Source: Ophiodon elongatus
Taxonomy: Eukaryota; Chordata; Actinopteri; Perciformes; Hexagrammidae
DNA: 64,000 nucleotides
NCBI GenBank assembly: GCA_016806645.1
Contig: JACSYO010002005.1
Coordinates: forward strand, 1,153,501-1,217,500
Direction: 5' to 3'
Shown here: one piece after another, positions 48,428-60,070 of the stretch
Layout of the letters: every line of letters starts with the position of its first letter
How positions within the stretch are numbered: the first letter of the stretch is position 1
Notes under the pieces: generated by a model
Database searches by the model: none
Seen by the model: only the letters and a program-made list of their open reading frames with translations
What the model was told of the DNA's origin: nothing
Program-made: the position numbers and the translations under genes

Positions 48428-50286
48428 ACTCAGATTTCACCGTTACATATAGTATGTTTTTAACTTGGACATTGATGAAAGAGAATTTATTTAACATCAA
48501 GTCACTGGAAAAAGATTTTCCGAACATTGTTAAGGATGAAAACATTGTTTAGTTTCACTAATTAGAAAATACTGTTTTTTAACATAGATGTTAATATAAA
48601 CCAAAATTGGAAACCCTTGTAAATGTAGCATGAAGGAAACATCCATAACTACTAACAATACATTTTTCAAATGTCAGAGGACCATCATAATGTTTCTGAT
48701 GCTTGTTAAAAACAATATTCAGATCTCTAATAATATGATTTTTTATAATATAACAATTTGACTTGACATTGACCTTGGCTGTCTCCTGTACTGGAGCAGT
48801 ATCCTGTGATGGTCGGGTGAGGAGTGAGGGTGAGAATTTTGTCTTCACGTGTTAGACTGGAAGTGTAAAGATGCGAACTCCGTACCAACACAATACAAAT
48901 GGGGGTTCTTAGAACAATGAAAAAGTTCCTCTGGTCTGAAAACACCCATTGAGAGCCGGGTAAGACAAAAGTTGGCCACCTAGCTTGGTAAATGTCCCTA
49001 ATGAGCAACAGAAGCTCTACTAACTGAGCTCAGATAGAGCGACACTTACCATAATTGCCGCAAACAGCTTCCATTCCTCAAACTGCTTCAAGTGTCCTCT
49101 CATTTATCTGGCAGATGTTTTCTCCAATTTTTTTTTTTTTTTTATGGCCCCAGTTATTCCCACACTTGCCAAAACACAAAAAGCGCAAATCCTCCCACAC
49201 ACAAACACACAATCCGTCTTATCCATACACATCTGTGATCATTAGGGAAAACAAATTCATTATTTACCACCGTATTGCCAAGTGAGACCCCTCAGTGTAT
49301 TGGGCATGGCTGCATAATGCATGCAGGCCGTATAAAAAGGAAATCCCATCACCGGTGTCCCTGCACAGTAAAGCTTCATCTCATCCGGCTCTGCAAGCTG
49401 TGGCATCACACAATATTTCACATTATTCCTCGTCCGGCTGCGGAGGCGAGAGGCGTCCTTCAGCGCCGACTGAGACATATGATTTTCCAACACAGCATCC
49501 TTGTATCATCCTGCGGGAATTCGCCTGATCGACAAGATAATGTATTATGTGTGATCCATGCAAAAGCACCCCTAGTATTTCATGCATTTTAAATGACAGC
49601 TATATTGGATGGACTTATGTGTGGAGAGGGGGAGGATCTATAATTCAACACAGGCTTTTTGATGGCTTCTCCCCAGAGTCTCCAGCCCCTTCTGTTTTTA
49701 CTGCTCTGACCTTTCTACGGACCCTTTCTGCCTCTATGGATCAACTCGACAATAACTCTGTCACCGATTGGCAAGTGTCTCCGTGTGTGATGTGTATGTC
49801 TAGTGTTCTGTGAGAGCACCAGGCATCCTCTCGTCAGCTCTCGGCTCTGGTTGATCTCACACAGAGACATTCTGGGAAAATCTCCTCGGACTCGCGTGTG
49901 TGTGACTGCGAGGACGATGCAGAGGAAGTGGGAGACTCACAAATCAAATCTTATCTAATGAAGCTAATATAATTCAGAGGGAGAGGAAAAGCTAACCCCT
50001 TGCCCTTCGGGCCGTGTGGCCTTATTTCACTGTGTTGTTACATCCCTTTTCATCCTTCACAAAGCCTCGGCTCGTTTCACGGAGGGTTCCCGCCCCTTCG
50101 CGTTTCCCCGTAGTGCCAGTGTTCATGTTTTGATCGGCTGTCTTCAACCATCCACCATGACCCCCCCAAGAGATTTTACAGCACTATAACAATGTCATCT
50201 TTGCTTCTGATAGAGGACATTCATTATTTGCATGAACCTACAACCAACAACAATACCGACAAACTAATCGACAAAAACTGACATTA

Positions 50287-50402
50287 TTATATATATATAA
50301 ATAAAATAAATAAAATAAATAAAATAAATAAATTAAATAAATAAAATGAATAAAATGAATAAAATAAATAAATGACTTAACAAATAAATAAATGAAATAA
50401 AA
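50287..50402. repeat. A-rich AAAT/AAATA array
   Basis: About 115 bp built from AAAT and AAATA units with a few GAAT variants. Confidence 0.9.
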
Positions 50403-51718
50403 AAGAAAGAAATATGGAAATAAAAGCCTCGGTTATCAAATAAATGTATTTATTCATTAAAATGACCTCCATAATTATTTAGGTAATTTATCAAGCAAGA
50501 ATGCAGTTTGCTAGCTAAGATTAGCTAACTCCATCAAATAAATTTTTTTGGAGACAACATCAATTTGGGCTCACGGAGAATGTGAGGGTCATTTTTCACT
50601 ATCTAATGACACTACATGATCAACTTTTGAAAAACATCACAACACATATAAATTCAACTTTGCGTAATATAACAGACTGAGCATTTTTGAACATACTGTA
50701 GTCTGGTATGAGCAGTAGCCTGATGGCTAACATTAGCTAACCTTTAGTAAGTTACATTCCTCGTGCTACTGCTACACTAAGTTTAGCATTCATCATAACT
50801 TGTAATTACCATTTAAGTGATTATGAAAAGAACAGACATTTTGGGAAATCTTACGCTATGTTTATACTCGCGCATCATGGCATCGTAGCAGATGGCGTGC
50901 GAGCTCCGAGCACGCATTAAGGCTAGGTTTGTTGCATTATTATCCAAAACGCCAGAGGACGTGCAAACAATCTGTACTGTAAAGAGGCAAGAACACAGCA
51001 AGTGTGACCGACAACAAGGCATTAACCAACTGTAAACTCATATCTCATTTACTTTATTGCCTTTATATGAGCCCTGTAAAGAAAGATCTGCGGCATTAAA
51101 TCCACTTTTTAAGATGTATTAAACCAACTAGATATTGATGACACGATGCTATTCAGATTTAGTTTAACCTTTGGACGGAGCCAGCTGTTAGCTGTTACAC
51201 AGTTTTCAGTGTCTATGCAAACAAATAAGACTTTTGTCCAGAGGACCGCTGTTCGTGTCCCGTGCTGAACTAAAAGTAAACATAGAAATATTGTCATGAG
51301 TTGTTGGTCATGTGGCTCACATGAGGCGCCAGGCGTTCATTTTGAAAAGACACTATGCCCACCCTTAAAGGGCCCATAGCGTCATAGTTTGAAGCTAAGT
51401 GCCACCGTGTTGTAGTTGCAGCCATGTATCCTCTGATTTTGTCATAAGGATTTATGTTCACTCTGAAAAGGAAGGTACACGAATACAAACGTAACTAGAC
51501 TGCATTCAGAAGGTTTACCTCCAATACATCCATAATCCTGAATAAAACAATACTCCAGGTACAACAACCTTCAATCTTATCACCATCTATTAGAATCTCA
51601 TTCAGACTAAGCTGGCAGCCCACGAAAAACAGCTCGCGTCTCTCAGATTGTCATGCCGATGTTTCATCACGCCGAGAGTTGCTCCTACAAATCACACAAA
51701 CAGCTTCCTCCGGAGGGG

Positions 51719-51748
<30 letters not shown>
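51719..51748. repeat. (GTT)n microsatellite
   Basis: About ten GTT units in the gene-poor interval. Confidence 0.95.
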
Positions 51749-51749
<1 letters not shown>

Positions 51750-53539
51750 TTTGGAATAAAAGCAAGAACCTGAATACATACAGGAGACGGTCACCTTCCT
51801 CTCAGTCTGCCTCCTGCTTTTTCTCTCTGTCTCTCGGAAGCTCGCTGAGGTTCTTTCGGATGTTTTGTGTGTCGAGGTAACCTTCAGGGGATCGTGTCTT
51901 GTTATCTCACAATTGAATAATGACTGTTTTTCAGGGGTTTTTTTTGTGTCTGTCTGTTGCTTCCGCTCGAGCAGGAGTGCAAACAAATACAGAACTTGTT
52001 TGTGTGCTTGCTGTTTTAGCCAATCATTAAAGCGAAGCTTCTCTTCTCGCACCCCGGCGTCCTCACAGCGTTCGGCGCGGTGTCATCAATAGCTTGCTCG
52101 CTCGCTCTGATCCACACACGGCTCTCTCTCTCGCTCCCGCCCTAATGAGCAGCGGGGAAATATCAACCAGACAAAAACAAGAGCGCTCAGGGATCAATTA
52201 ATTGGGATACGTCAGCAATGATGATAGCAATGTGCGTGTGTGTGTGTGTGTTCACTTGGGTTTTACAAATGTGCTTTGTTCAGCAAATATGAGTGTTGTC
52301 CAACACTTGCTGACGAAGACTGAATTTTGACACGACGATGTGTAATTCTCAATCATGATCTTGCAGTTTATCCCATGTAAAATGAAATGTAGTCCTCATT
52401 GAATGCTTCAGGGAATGAGTTAAGTTTCTATGTTTTTTTTTGGTTAAATGCTTGAAATAATGTCTGTGGTTAACACAAGTGTACAATATTTTAGTACTAC
52501 AATATAAAATATCTCTAAAATACCACTGACGCTTTACATTTCTTTAAAAAAGGAGGTTGCTGACAAGCAGCAAAATTAAATGACCTAAGCGTAATCAAGG
52601 GTACTAGAACGTCTTTAGCTTAGTGAAGTTGAAGTCATGTGACCGTGCTGCAGAGACGGGGACTCGGACGTTGCCGGGGACCTGATCACTCACGCAGTCT
52701 AGTTCAAAGACTTGAGACTTCACATGGACTTGCAAAAAAACATTTAAGTTTCATAAACGTTTGTTTGCCACATGTTTTATTTTCTACAATAACCCAAAAA
52801 TCAAATTCCCACCGGCTTTTTGTAGCGTTGGCCTACAAAATGCCGTCATGCCCCGCAGCACTCTATTTATGTTGTTTATTACTCCTGCGCTGTTCGTGCA
52901 CTCTTCAGGCCACGATGAGTCAAGCTCCATTCTGATGGCATGTTAGCGTTTGAATGGTAAATAATTTGAAAGACAGAAGAGTTCGGTGATAAAACAGATA
53001 CACAGCGCCGTGAATCAGCTCCTGTTTCACAGCCGACATGTTGTCTCGTCATTGAGGGAAAATCACGGGGGGTCGCTAACCATATTAACAAAGTCAGCCG
53101 GCATGAACTGCTCTGAAAAGGACGCAGCCTAAATGTGAAAGTGACAAAAAGGTACATTCAGTAAGACATTATTTGAAACCTGGTTGAGATCAATTACTTC
53201 CAAAGAAAAACTGAACCTAAAACAAATGTCCCTTATAACCCCTCACTGCAGTACAGTACGTGGGTGGTGGCACAACTACGGTAAGTCTGATGGATCAAAG
53301 TCAGTCTGCAAAGTCCTACTTGGTTCTCACAATGGACAGGCTGCAATTGATCAGGATTCTAACGTTAAAGTGTTAACATTAACGTGTCTGCTTGTCATCC
53401 TTGCTCGAGTTGGACTCCATGCTCAGAAAGCTCTCTCTCTCAGGGCGTCACATACCGGCGGTCGGGCCGTGGCCTTTGGCGTCTTGTTACCGCTGAGCGT
53501 CTGTATGAGATGCACCAGGCTTTCCACTAACTCCAATGT

Positions 53540-53706
53540 AATTCTATCCGTTGTCATTATAATCATAATTGTTATTATTTGTCTCTTCATCGCCTCTCTT
53601 TTTCGTCTTGTCTTCGTCTCGTCAATCATTTGTAAAGCACCTTGAGTTGCATTTGATTTCTTTGAAAGGTGCTGTGGGAATAAAACTCGATTGATTGATT
53701 GATCAT
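53540..53706 (+). mobile_element. 3' end of another L2/CR1-type LINE
   Basis: TTTGTAAAGCACCTTGAGTT, then GAAAGGTGCTGTGGGAATAAA and a terminal TTGA tandem repeat near 53690-53704 form the characteristic 3' end of L2/CR1-like elements. The tail sequence differs from the element at 5930-7575, so this is a different family. The left boundary is uncertain. Confidence 0.65.
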
Positions 53707-55775
53707 GAGACGCTCAAAGCAACAAAGCTGGTATTTATAGCGAGAAGTCGGATGGGAGGGACTGTGGATGGGTCAAACGACAGTGACGCTTCGTCACTGA
53801 GTCACATGACGTCACATCCGTAGCTTACATTACGTTACAAGCTTACTTTAAGACAAACTACGATGTTTTTCTGACCGTTGTTGCCTAAAAAGCCACCAAT
53901 TCACAACGTTGACAGTATGCCAACCTTCAGCGCACAAGGCTTCTACCCGAGCTGCAAAATTTGGAGGGAAAAGATCCTGTTGCCATAGGGATGTCTCCGA
54001 ATGCCAGCAATAAAGTTAGAGAAAATCACCCCTACTGCTAGAAATCATGTCACCGAAATTTTCCTTTTGGATGTGTGTTGTACATGACATCCAAGCAAAA
54101 AATAGCTTGAATGTTATGTTCAGTAGGGAGTCCAACCTTAATCTCTCAGCGTGACCCGTGCACACACTCTCTTTAACACATCCATTTACGGGCGCCGGTG
54201 TCAGATTAGGGCGACCACTTCACACACAGAGAGGGAACACAGTGTTCCCATCAAGCTGGAGGCCGTCTGATAAAAGCCCAAGAGCAGAGGACGGATGATT
54301 ACAGTCTGTCCTTACTGAGGTTTGTGAGGAGACAGTGTCTCACTGACTGCAGCAGATGAAACTAGGACAATGCAGAGGCCACGCAGAGGACACAGCTGCC
54401 TGAAGTAGGTCATTAACATACATGCGAGTGTATAGCAGCGCGCGGAGCTCCCAGGAGTGAGACTTCAGCTCATAATGCAGGTGTGAAACAAAACCACAAT
54501 CCAAACAGCAGAGTTTGAATAAGCTGTAACTTTTATTGCACATTCCTGTTTGGTCTTGCAAACGACCTTTCACCTCTTGAACTTTTAAGACCTCGGCCTC
54601 GACCAAACACTCAAGTCGGGAGTGGGACAAAGTCGCCCGGAGTAACTGATCACAGGTCAGATGTGCACATTCCCTTTACGAGTGAGATTTGAAGCATAGG
54701 GAGGTCATACTGATCCTTGATCTGTGACTGGGGAAAACTTCAGTCCAGATCTTTGTGTTCACTGCATTACCCATAAGCCAAATCACTGTCTAGAGCAGGA
54801 CCAATGGGGAAGGGACAGTAGTGACATCATAGAGGGGACTAGGAAGTATTCAAGGGAGCGTAGACATTTTCTTAATTCCACTTTGATGCACTCCCAATGA
54901 AGAAAATACTCCCTTTTATAATCTTGAGGCTTTGCAACCTTCTGTCCTTCTTTACTCCCTGAAATCCCCCCCAAATAAACACACCTTCCCCCATCACACA
55001 AATACATAGGCTATCATTCTCAGTAATTATTATTTTTTTCTTCTCATTTTCTTTTGACAATACCTGCAACATGCTTCAAATCTTCATTTTGGCAAACCAC
55101 AAATAAATTAAAACACAAACATTCATATAACACAATGTGACATTTTTTCAGGACGCTTCGAAATAAAAGAAATATACATACAATACAGAACCCAAAAAAG
55201 AAAAAAGAAATAAAAGAACAAGAAAAGAGAAGCATTTGCATTTTTGTTTTACCCATATTTTTTCTTGCTTTTCTTGAAAAAAGATATACAGTAGCTAGCT
55301 ACCAATCACGTATCACATGCAGATATAATACAACATAATCAGTTCACCCAGTTAGTGTCTGCAAACTACCAATCTAAACTATAATCACAAAAGTATTCTC
55401 TTGAAACCAGCAAACACTCAGCGTTTGAGATATTTTGTCTCGCTAATAATTCAGTTTACAGTTTTCTCCGCTGACAAGCCGAGAGATCACTATACGATCG
55501 ACCCTGAAATGACGAGCCAAATTCAAAGAGGACTAACGCGCTTTCGTACATGACCACATACCAGATGGTGTGTTGTTGTTGTTTTTTTTTCTCGAAACTC
55601 TGCTTTTTTTTCTTCTTTAAATCCACGATGGAAGTGTAACACACATATTTGCTCACACATGCACTCACACACAGACGGACATTTGTTATCGGCCACAAAC
55701 GACACACGAGGGGCGGCTTTGAAACGCGGCGCGGCCCGATCCAAACGCGGCATGCTGGCAGCGCGGCTCAGCATC

Positions 55776-55822
55776 CAGCTCAGCCTCCAGCTCAGCCTCC
55801 AGCTCAGCCTCCAGCTCAGCGG
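55776..55822. repeat. 12-bp minisatellite (CAGCTCAGCCTC)n
   Basis: Three full units and a partial fourth in a GC-rich patch downstream of ube2ql1. Confidence 0.95.
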
Positions 55823-56386
55823 TTTAAAGTATCCTGCTCCAGGATTACAGTCGGGGGCCTGCTGAGACGCTCCTACGCCCCCCCCCCCCTGTCTCTCCTC
55901 CCTTAACCCACCATCTGCCCTACGCTCCCACCCCTCACCCCAAAAAAACATAGGGCAGGAGCAGAGAGTGACGAAATGTCAGCGCCGAGCGGGAGGTTTG
56001 ACATCCTCCATCCTTCTCCTCGTCTCTAATGACGCTCGGCTGAAATGTCAGACCAATTAGCAGCTTTCCCTCTGACATTTAACTGGCAGATAGCAATACA
56101 AACACACAAGGAGCCCACTGGATTGGACGGACAGACAGTCTGCGGCGAGCAGGCGTCCAGTTGATTGAGACTGACGTTTGCTGCAGCCGTAGAGTTAATA
56201 TTAGATATTCATAACGTCCTTTTAAAGGTTGGAACTCAGGAACTGTGTGTCTCTTAAGTAATCACAGCAGGTCGGAGCAAATAATATCTGTCTTCGGCCA
56301 TTTTGCAAGCCACCTGACATTTCCAGAAGCAGCCGGTAGTGATCAAAGCTCTGCCTCTGCTCTGCTCCTCATCTCCCCACTGCCTT

Positions 56387-56390
<4 letters not shown>

Positions 56391-56431
<41 letters not shown>
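56391..56431. repeat. (TC)n microsatellite
   Basis: About 41 bp of TC. GT and CA microsatellites follow at 56565-56613, 56899-56952 and 57040-57067. Confidence 0.95.
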
Positions 56432-56435
<4 letters not shown>

Positions 56436-56577
56436 GACATCAATCAGGTGGGCTCTGAAGCGTGCGCTCATTTAAAGCTCCACTCCATCCACGGCAGCGC
56501 TCGAGCCCCTGTCTGTCTGTCTTCATTCCTCGGCGTCATCGCCGGCGTCAAGGAGTGCACACAAGTGTGTGTGTGTT

Positions 56578-56612
<35 letters not shown>

Positions 56613-57033
56613 GGAGCACAGCTAAACGTCCGAAGCGTTTACTCGACTAACCCTTTTTATGGATTGGAGAGAGAGACAGACATATATATATATATATATG
56701 AGATATTCAGTCCCAACCACACACTTGTTTACAGTACTAATAATCAGGAGCTGACATAGAAAGTAGGACAAGACGGCGACGAGTAATTCAGCAAAAAAAA
56801 AAGAAAAGAAAAAACAGCACTCCCTTTAGGCCTTTTAGTGTCATTCACAGTAAATCATATTTTTCTCTGTTTAAAGGGTTGTCTCCCTTGTTCACATACA
56901 CACACACACACACACACACACATACACAGACACACACACACACACACACACACCACGCACAAACATACTGAAGCCTGGCCTTCAGCTGTACCATCTGGTA
57001 TTTAAATCATGGGAAATATAGTCTTCTTCCTCT

Positions 57034-57073
<40 letters not shown>

Positions 57074-57184
57074 TACACAAACACATGATAACATCAGAGT
57101 AGAGAGAGAAAGAAAGAGAGGTGATTGACTGTCATTCTATTTATCATAGCCTACATAGTCTCTGCATAAAGCAACAAGTGACTT

Positions 57185-57190
57185 TTTATT
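57185..57190 (-). terminator. Possible poly(A) signal for ube2ql1
   Basis: TTTATT on the plus strand reads AATAAA on the minus strand, about 1 kb downstream of the ube2ql1 stop codon. The intervening sequence has no competing ORF. The true 3' UTR may be longer; other minus-strand hexamers occur further left, for example near 54534. Confidence 0.3.
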
Positions 57191-58177
57191 TCTCCGTTAG
57201 AAATCAACATCCATCTACGCAACAGTGAGCTCTAAATGAAGCCACAAGAGACGGGAGAGAAAGAAAGGAGAAACAGAGGGAACGAGCGAGCGAAAGAAAC
57301 AGATACAGAGAGAGAGAGAGAGAAAAAGAGAGAAAGAAAAAAAAGAGAGAGAGAGAGAGCACAGCTCCATGTAAATTACAATCTTGTTGCATTGAACTGT
57401 GAGCAACGGCACAGTCGAAAGAAAGGGGAAATGAAGGAGTGAATGAGTGAGTATCAACGCCAGTGCGCTGCCCGTCTATTAAACATTAACAGCTCCATTT
57501 ATATGTAAATGACCCGACAGCTAGAGAGAGAGAGAGAGAGACGGCGAGAAGCGATGCCAGTTCAGTGCCGTAGAAGAGAAGGGAGGGAGAGGTGGGGGGC
57601 GGAGGGGGAGGAAGAGGAGAGGATGGGATGAGGAGGACAGAAGAGAGGGATGAGTCTCCGTCATTCAGTAGTCTTTCACATGGGCGGAAAAGTCCACACT
57701 GTCCGATTTTTCCTGTACGTTTGTACGTGTGCGTTATGACAAAAACAAAATCCACCGACAGTAACGCGCACACTCTGAGTCCGACAAACATACACACACA
57801 TACACACAGCCACACACACCTCCCTCTCAGGTCTTTCCAAAATGGGGGAAAGTATCTCCCTGGGCGAGAGGGGAGGGGAACAAAAGTTGCTTCCTGGTGG
57901 AGGAGGAGTGATGATGACGGCGGCGGCGTGTCTGCTCTCCACGAGTTTCGGTGGAGATGAGGGCAAAAAAAAACTGTAAAAAAAAAAAATCCCCCCAAAA
58001 AAACAATAACACAAGACACACAAAACTAAAAAAGAAAAAATATTTTTTTTGGGTGAAACAGCAAAAGGTGAAGATGGGAGATTGTTGAGTTAGCGTGGTG
58101 TGTCGTTTTGCGTGTCGGGGCTAGCTGGTTTTTTTTTCCGGCTAGCGCGGGGGGTCGGGGGGTCGGCGGCCATGCAC

Positions 58178-58309
58178 TCAGCCGTCGGACACGGGCGGGG
58201 ACACCCAGCCGTACTTCTCGTGGGTCTTCACCAAGGACTTGAAGGTGGCCTCGGCTTCCTTGCGGCTGAAAGCTTTCTTGGACTTCCCTGATTTCCTACA
58301 TATACGCCC
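58178..58309 (-). CDS. ube2ql1: UBE2QL1 C-terminal exon (partial; upstream exon outside window)
   Basis: Minus-strand exon of 132 bp with acceptor cctcacag at its upstream edge, phase 0, encoding 43 residues and a TGA stop. The peptide starts GRICRKSGKSKK, continues RKEAEATFKSLVKTHEKYGW and ends VSPPVSDG. This matches the end of human UBE2QL1 as I recall it and differs from the UBE2Q1/Q2 ends. UBE2QL1 is an E2-like ubiquitin-conjugating protein of about 161 residues. The active-site cysteine and most of the UBC fold are in the first coding exon. I do not see that exon between 58310 and 64000, so intron 1 is at least 5.7 kb. Confidence 0.92.
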   Translation of the reverse strand, partial: GRICRKSGKSKKAFSRKEAEATFKSLVKTHEKYGWVSPPVSDG

Positions 58310-58326
58310 CTGTGAGGAAAAGATAC

Positions 58327-58343
58327 AGAGAGAGCGAGAGAGA

Positions 58344-58394
<51 letters not shown>
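58327..58394. repeat. (GA)n microsatellite just upstream of the ube2ql1 terminal exon
   Basis: About 68 bp of GA; in transcript sense it is a (UC)n tract starting about 18 bp before the acceptor at 58310-58311, so it extends the polypyrimidine region. Confidence 0.95.
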
Positions 58395-58398
<4 letters not shown>

Positions 58399-58515
58399 GA
58401 GAGGGAAATGAGGTTAGGATTGTGATACAAAAAGAAACGAAATACAGACGCCATCAAACTGTCCGCTAATGGGACGAAAGTGACGCGTTCTTTCATTTCT
58501 TTCGGACTCCTAGTG

Positions 58516-58612
58516 GGGTCTGAAGGCAAGGCAAGGCCAGTTTATTTGTATGGCACATTTCAACAACAAGGCAATTCAAAGTGCTTCACATAAAACCATT
58601 AAGCATCAAAAC
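58516..58612 (-). mobile_element. 3' tail of a second copy of the same L2-like LINE, opposite orientation
   Basis: Read on the minus strand, this matches plus-strand 7495-7575 almost base for base: GTTTTGATGCTTAATGG, then GAAGCACTTTGAATTGCC, then AAATAAACTGG and terminal CCTTG repeats. Only the last roughly 100 bp of the element are present, a typical severe 5' truncation. It lies in ube2ql1 intron 1. Confidence 0.85.
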
Positions 58613-58928
58613 ATAATGCAAAAGAAACACTCAACACATTCATACTTTGAAAAAGGCATCAATATGCATCTCATCTCATCTCGGTTCGGGGACACCATCA
58701 CAAAGGTAGCAGCTAACATTAAGGATAGCGAGGTCATGTCTTTCATAATGTCTTTGTTGGGGGTGGTTGGGGGTTTTAAAGACTCAAAAGGAGTTTATAT
58801 TCTAAAAACGTGGGAGCAAAACGTCAACATTTTTGTGAAACTTATTTGCTCTCTCATGGAGAGTTCAATTAAGATTTATAACACGCTCGTTTATTATGTT
58901 TCAACACTTTCGTTTTTTTTATGAATTA

Positions 58929-59257
58929 AAGTGACAGTGTGTAGGATTTGGTGGCACCCTGCAATGTGGTTGCTGAACACCCCTTTATACACCCTTAACA
59001 CCCCTTTACACCCTCCTCCCTTTATCAAGGCAGCGGCAGGCGGTATCACAAGCCTTCGGGTAACGTAAAAAAAGCAAAAAGGCTCTCGCTAGAGTCAGTG
59101 TTTGGTATTTCCGTTCTAGGCAACTGTAGAAGCATGGTGGTGCAACATGGTGGACTCCGTAAAGAGGACCCGCTCCCTTTGTAGGTATGAAGGATTCATT
59201 CTGAGCTAACGAAAACACAACGATTCTTAGTTTCAGGTGAATATACATAATAATAAT
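58929..59257 (+). mobile_element. Non-autonomous element, AGTGTGTAGGATTT family, 3' end missing
   Basis: The copy starts at GACAGTGTGTAGGATTTGG and includes GGTAACGTAAAAAAAGC, GAGTCAGTGTTTGGTATTTCC, GCAACTGTAGAAGCATGG and AACGAAAACACAACGATTC. From memory this is a common percomorph non-autonomous DNA element whose other end carries the inverted AAATCCTACACACT. That end is absent here, because another repeat begins at about 59258. Confidence 0.6.
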
Positions 59258-59420
59258 ATAGATATAACGTGTTATTTACTCAACTAGAGGTGCTGGTAGG
59301 GAGATTTGCTAGCTGTTTCCAGTCTTTATGCTAAGCTAAGCTAACCACCTGCTGGTTTAAGTCTGATAGTTAACAGACACGTCAGTGTATTTCCAAAAAT
59401 GATGACGGAGATGGAATTTA
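59258..59420 (-). repeat. Dispersed TTAGCTTAGC-type repeat, reverse orientation
   Basis: ATATAACGTGTTATTTAC, AGAGGTGCTGGTAGGGAG, TTTCCAGTCTTTATGC and TAAGCTAAGCTAACC match the same family as 61965-62200 on the opposite strand. It directly abuts the truncated element at 58929-59257. Confidence 0.65.
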
Positions 59421-59864
59421 CAGGAAAAAACAATAAAGAAATAAATAATAAAGAAAATAAATTTGTCAAAACTGTTCTATTCAAATGCTGTTTGTTGTTG
59501 AAGGTGTTGAACTGGAGGAAGTTGGACTAATGACGTCAGTATTTCCAATTCCTGGCTACAGCCCTGGATACAATGTCGGCCAAAGAAGCTACTTTCACGC
59601 AATCTATTGGATTGTCCGGCTGTTTGTCAGAAGGCCAATTATTAATGAAATTTCACAAAACTGAACAGACAAACACATTTTGAGTCCAACAACAATTGAT
59701 TGATGGTTGTTGGCGATGATCTAAATGAAGGATCTCTGCCATCATGTGATTCATGTAGTTTTGTTTTGCCATACAATAATGGAGAAAGAGGTGTCCTTCC
59801 AAGTCCTGTGGTTGTGTTTGCCAACTAAGCTGCACAAATCTAAAGCTGCTCTGTGTAGATTTTC

Positions 59865-60070
59865 AGGTGATTGCCAGCGTTAATAAATCTGCCAATCATT
59901 TTGGATGGTAAATCCATTAATTGTTTGGCCTGTAAAGTGTCAGAAAGTGGTGGAAAATAACCATCACCATTGTGTAAAAGGCGCAAAGATATTAAGTTTC
60001 AGAGAAAAGCAACAAGTCATCACACTGGAGAAACTTCAACCACAAACGTTCAAAGAGGCTATTAGTAGGA
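59865..60070 (+). repeat. Second copy of the GATTAATC-family dispersed repeat
   Basis: TAATAAATCTGCCAATCATT, CATTAATTGTTTGGCCTG, AAAGTGTCAGAAAGTGGTGG, CAGAGAAAAGCAACAAGTC and CACTGGAGAAACTTCAACC follow the order of the family. It lies in ube2ql1 intron 1. Confidence 0.5.

Larger units (their letters stand above)
48430..57180. other. Gene-poor interval left of the ube2ql1 3' end
   Basis: No recognisable exon. It holds one LINE tail (53540-53706), an AAAT array, a GTT repeat, a 12-bp minisatellite and mostly unique sequence. A compositionally balanced stretch at about 49290-49500 could be conserved regulatory DNA. Confidence 0.65.

Noticed and set aside
53184..53645. 153-codon plus-strand ORF
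   Set aside because: Its C-terminal half is a hydrophobic Ile/Val string running into a LINE 3' tail, and there is no recognisable domain.
57486..58023. 177- and 115-codon minus-strand frames left of ube2ql1
   Set aside because: Low-complexity frames in the presumed ube2ql1 3' UTR, through GA/CA repeats and poly(A) runs.
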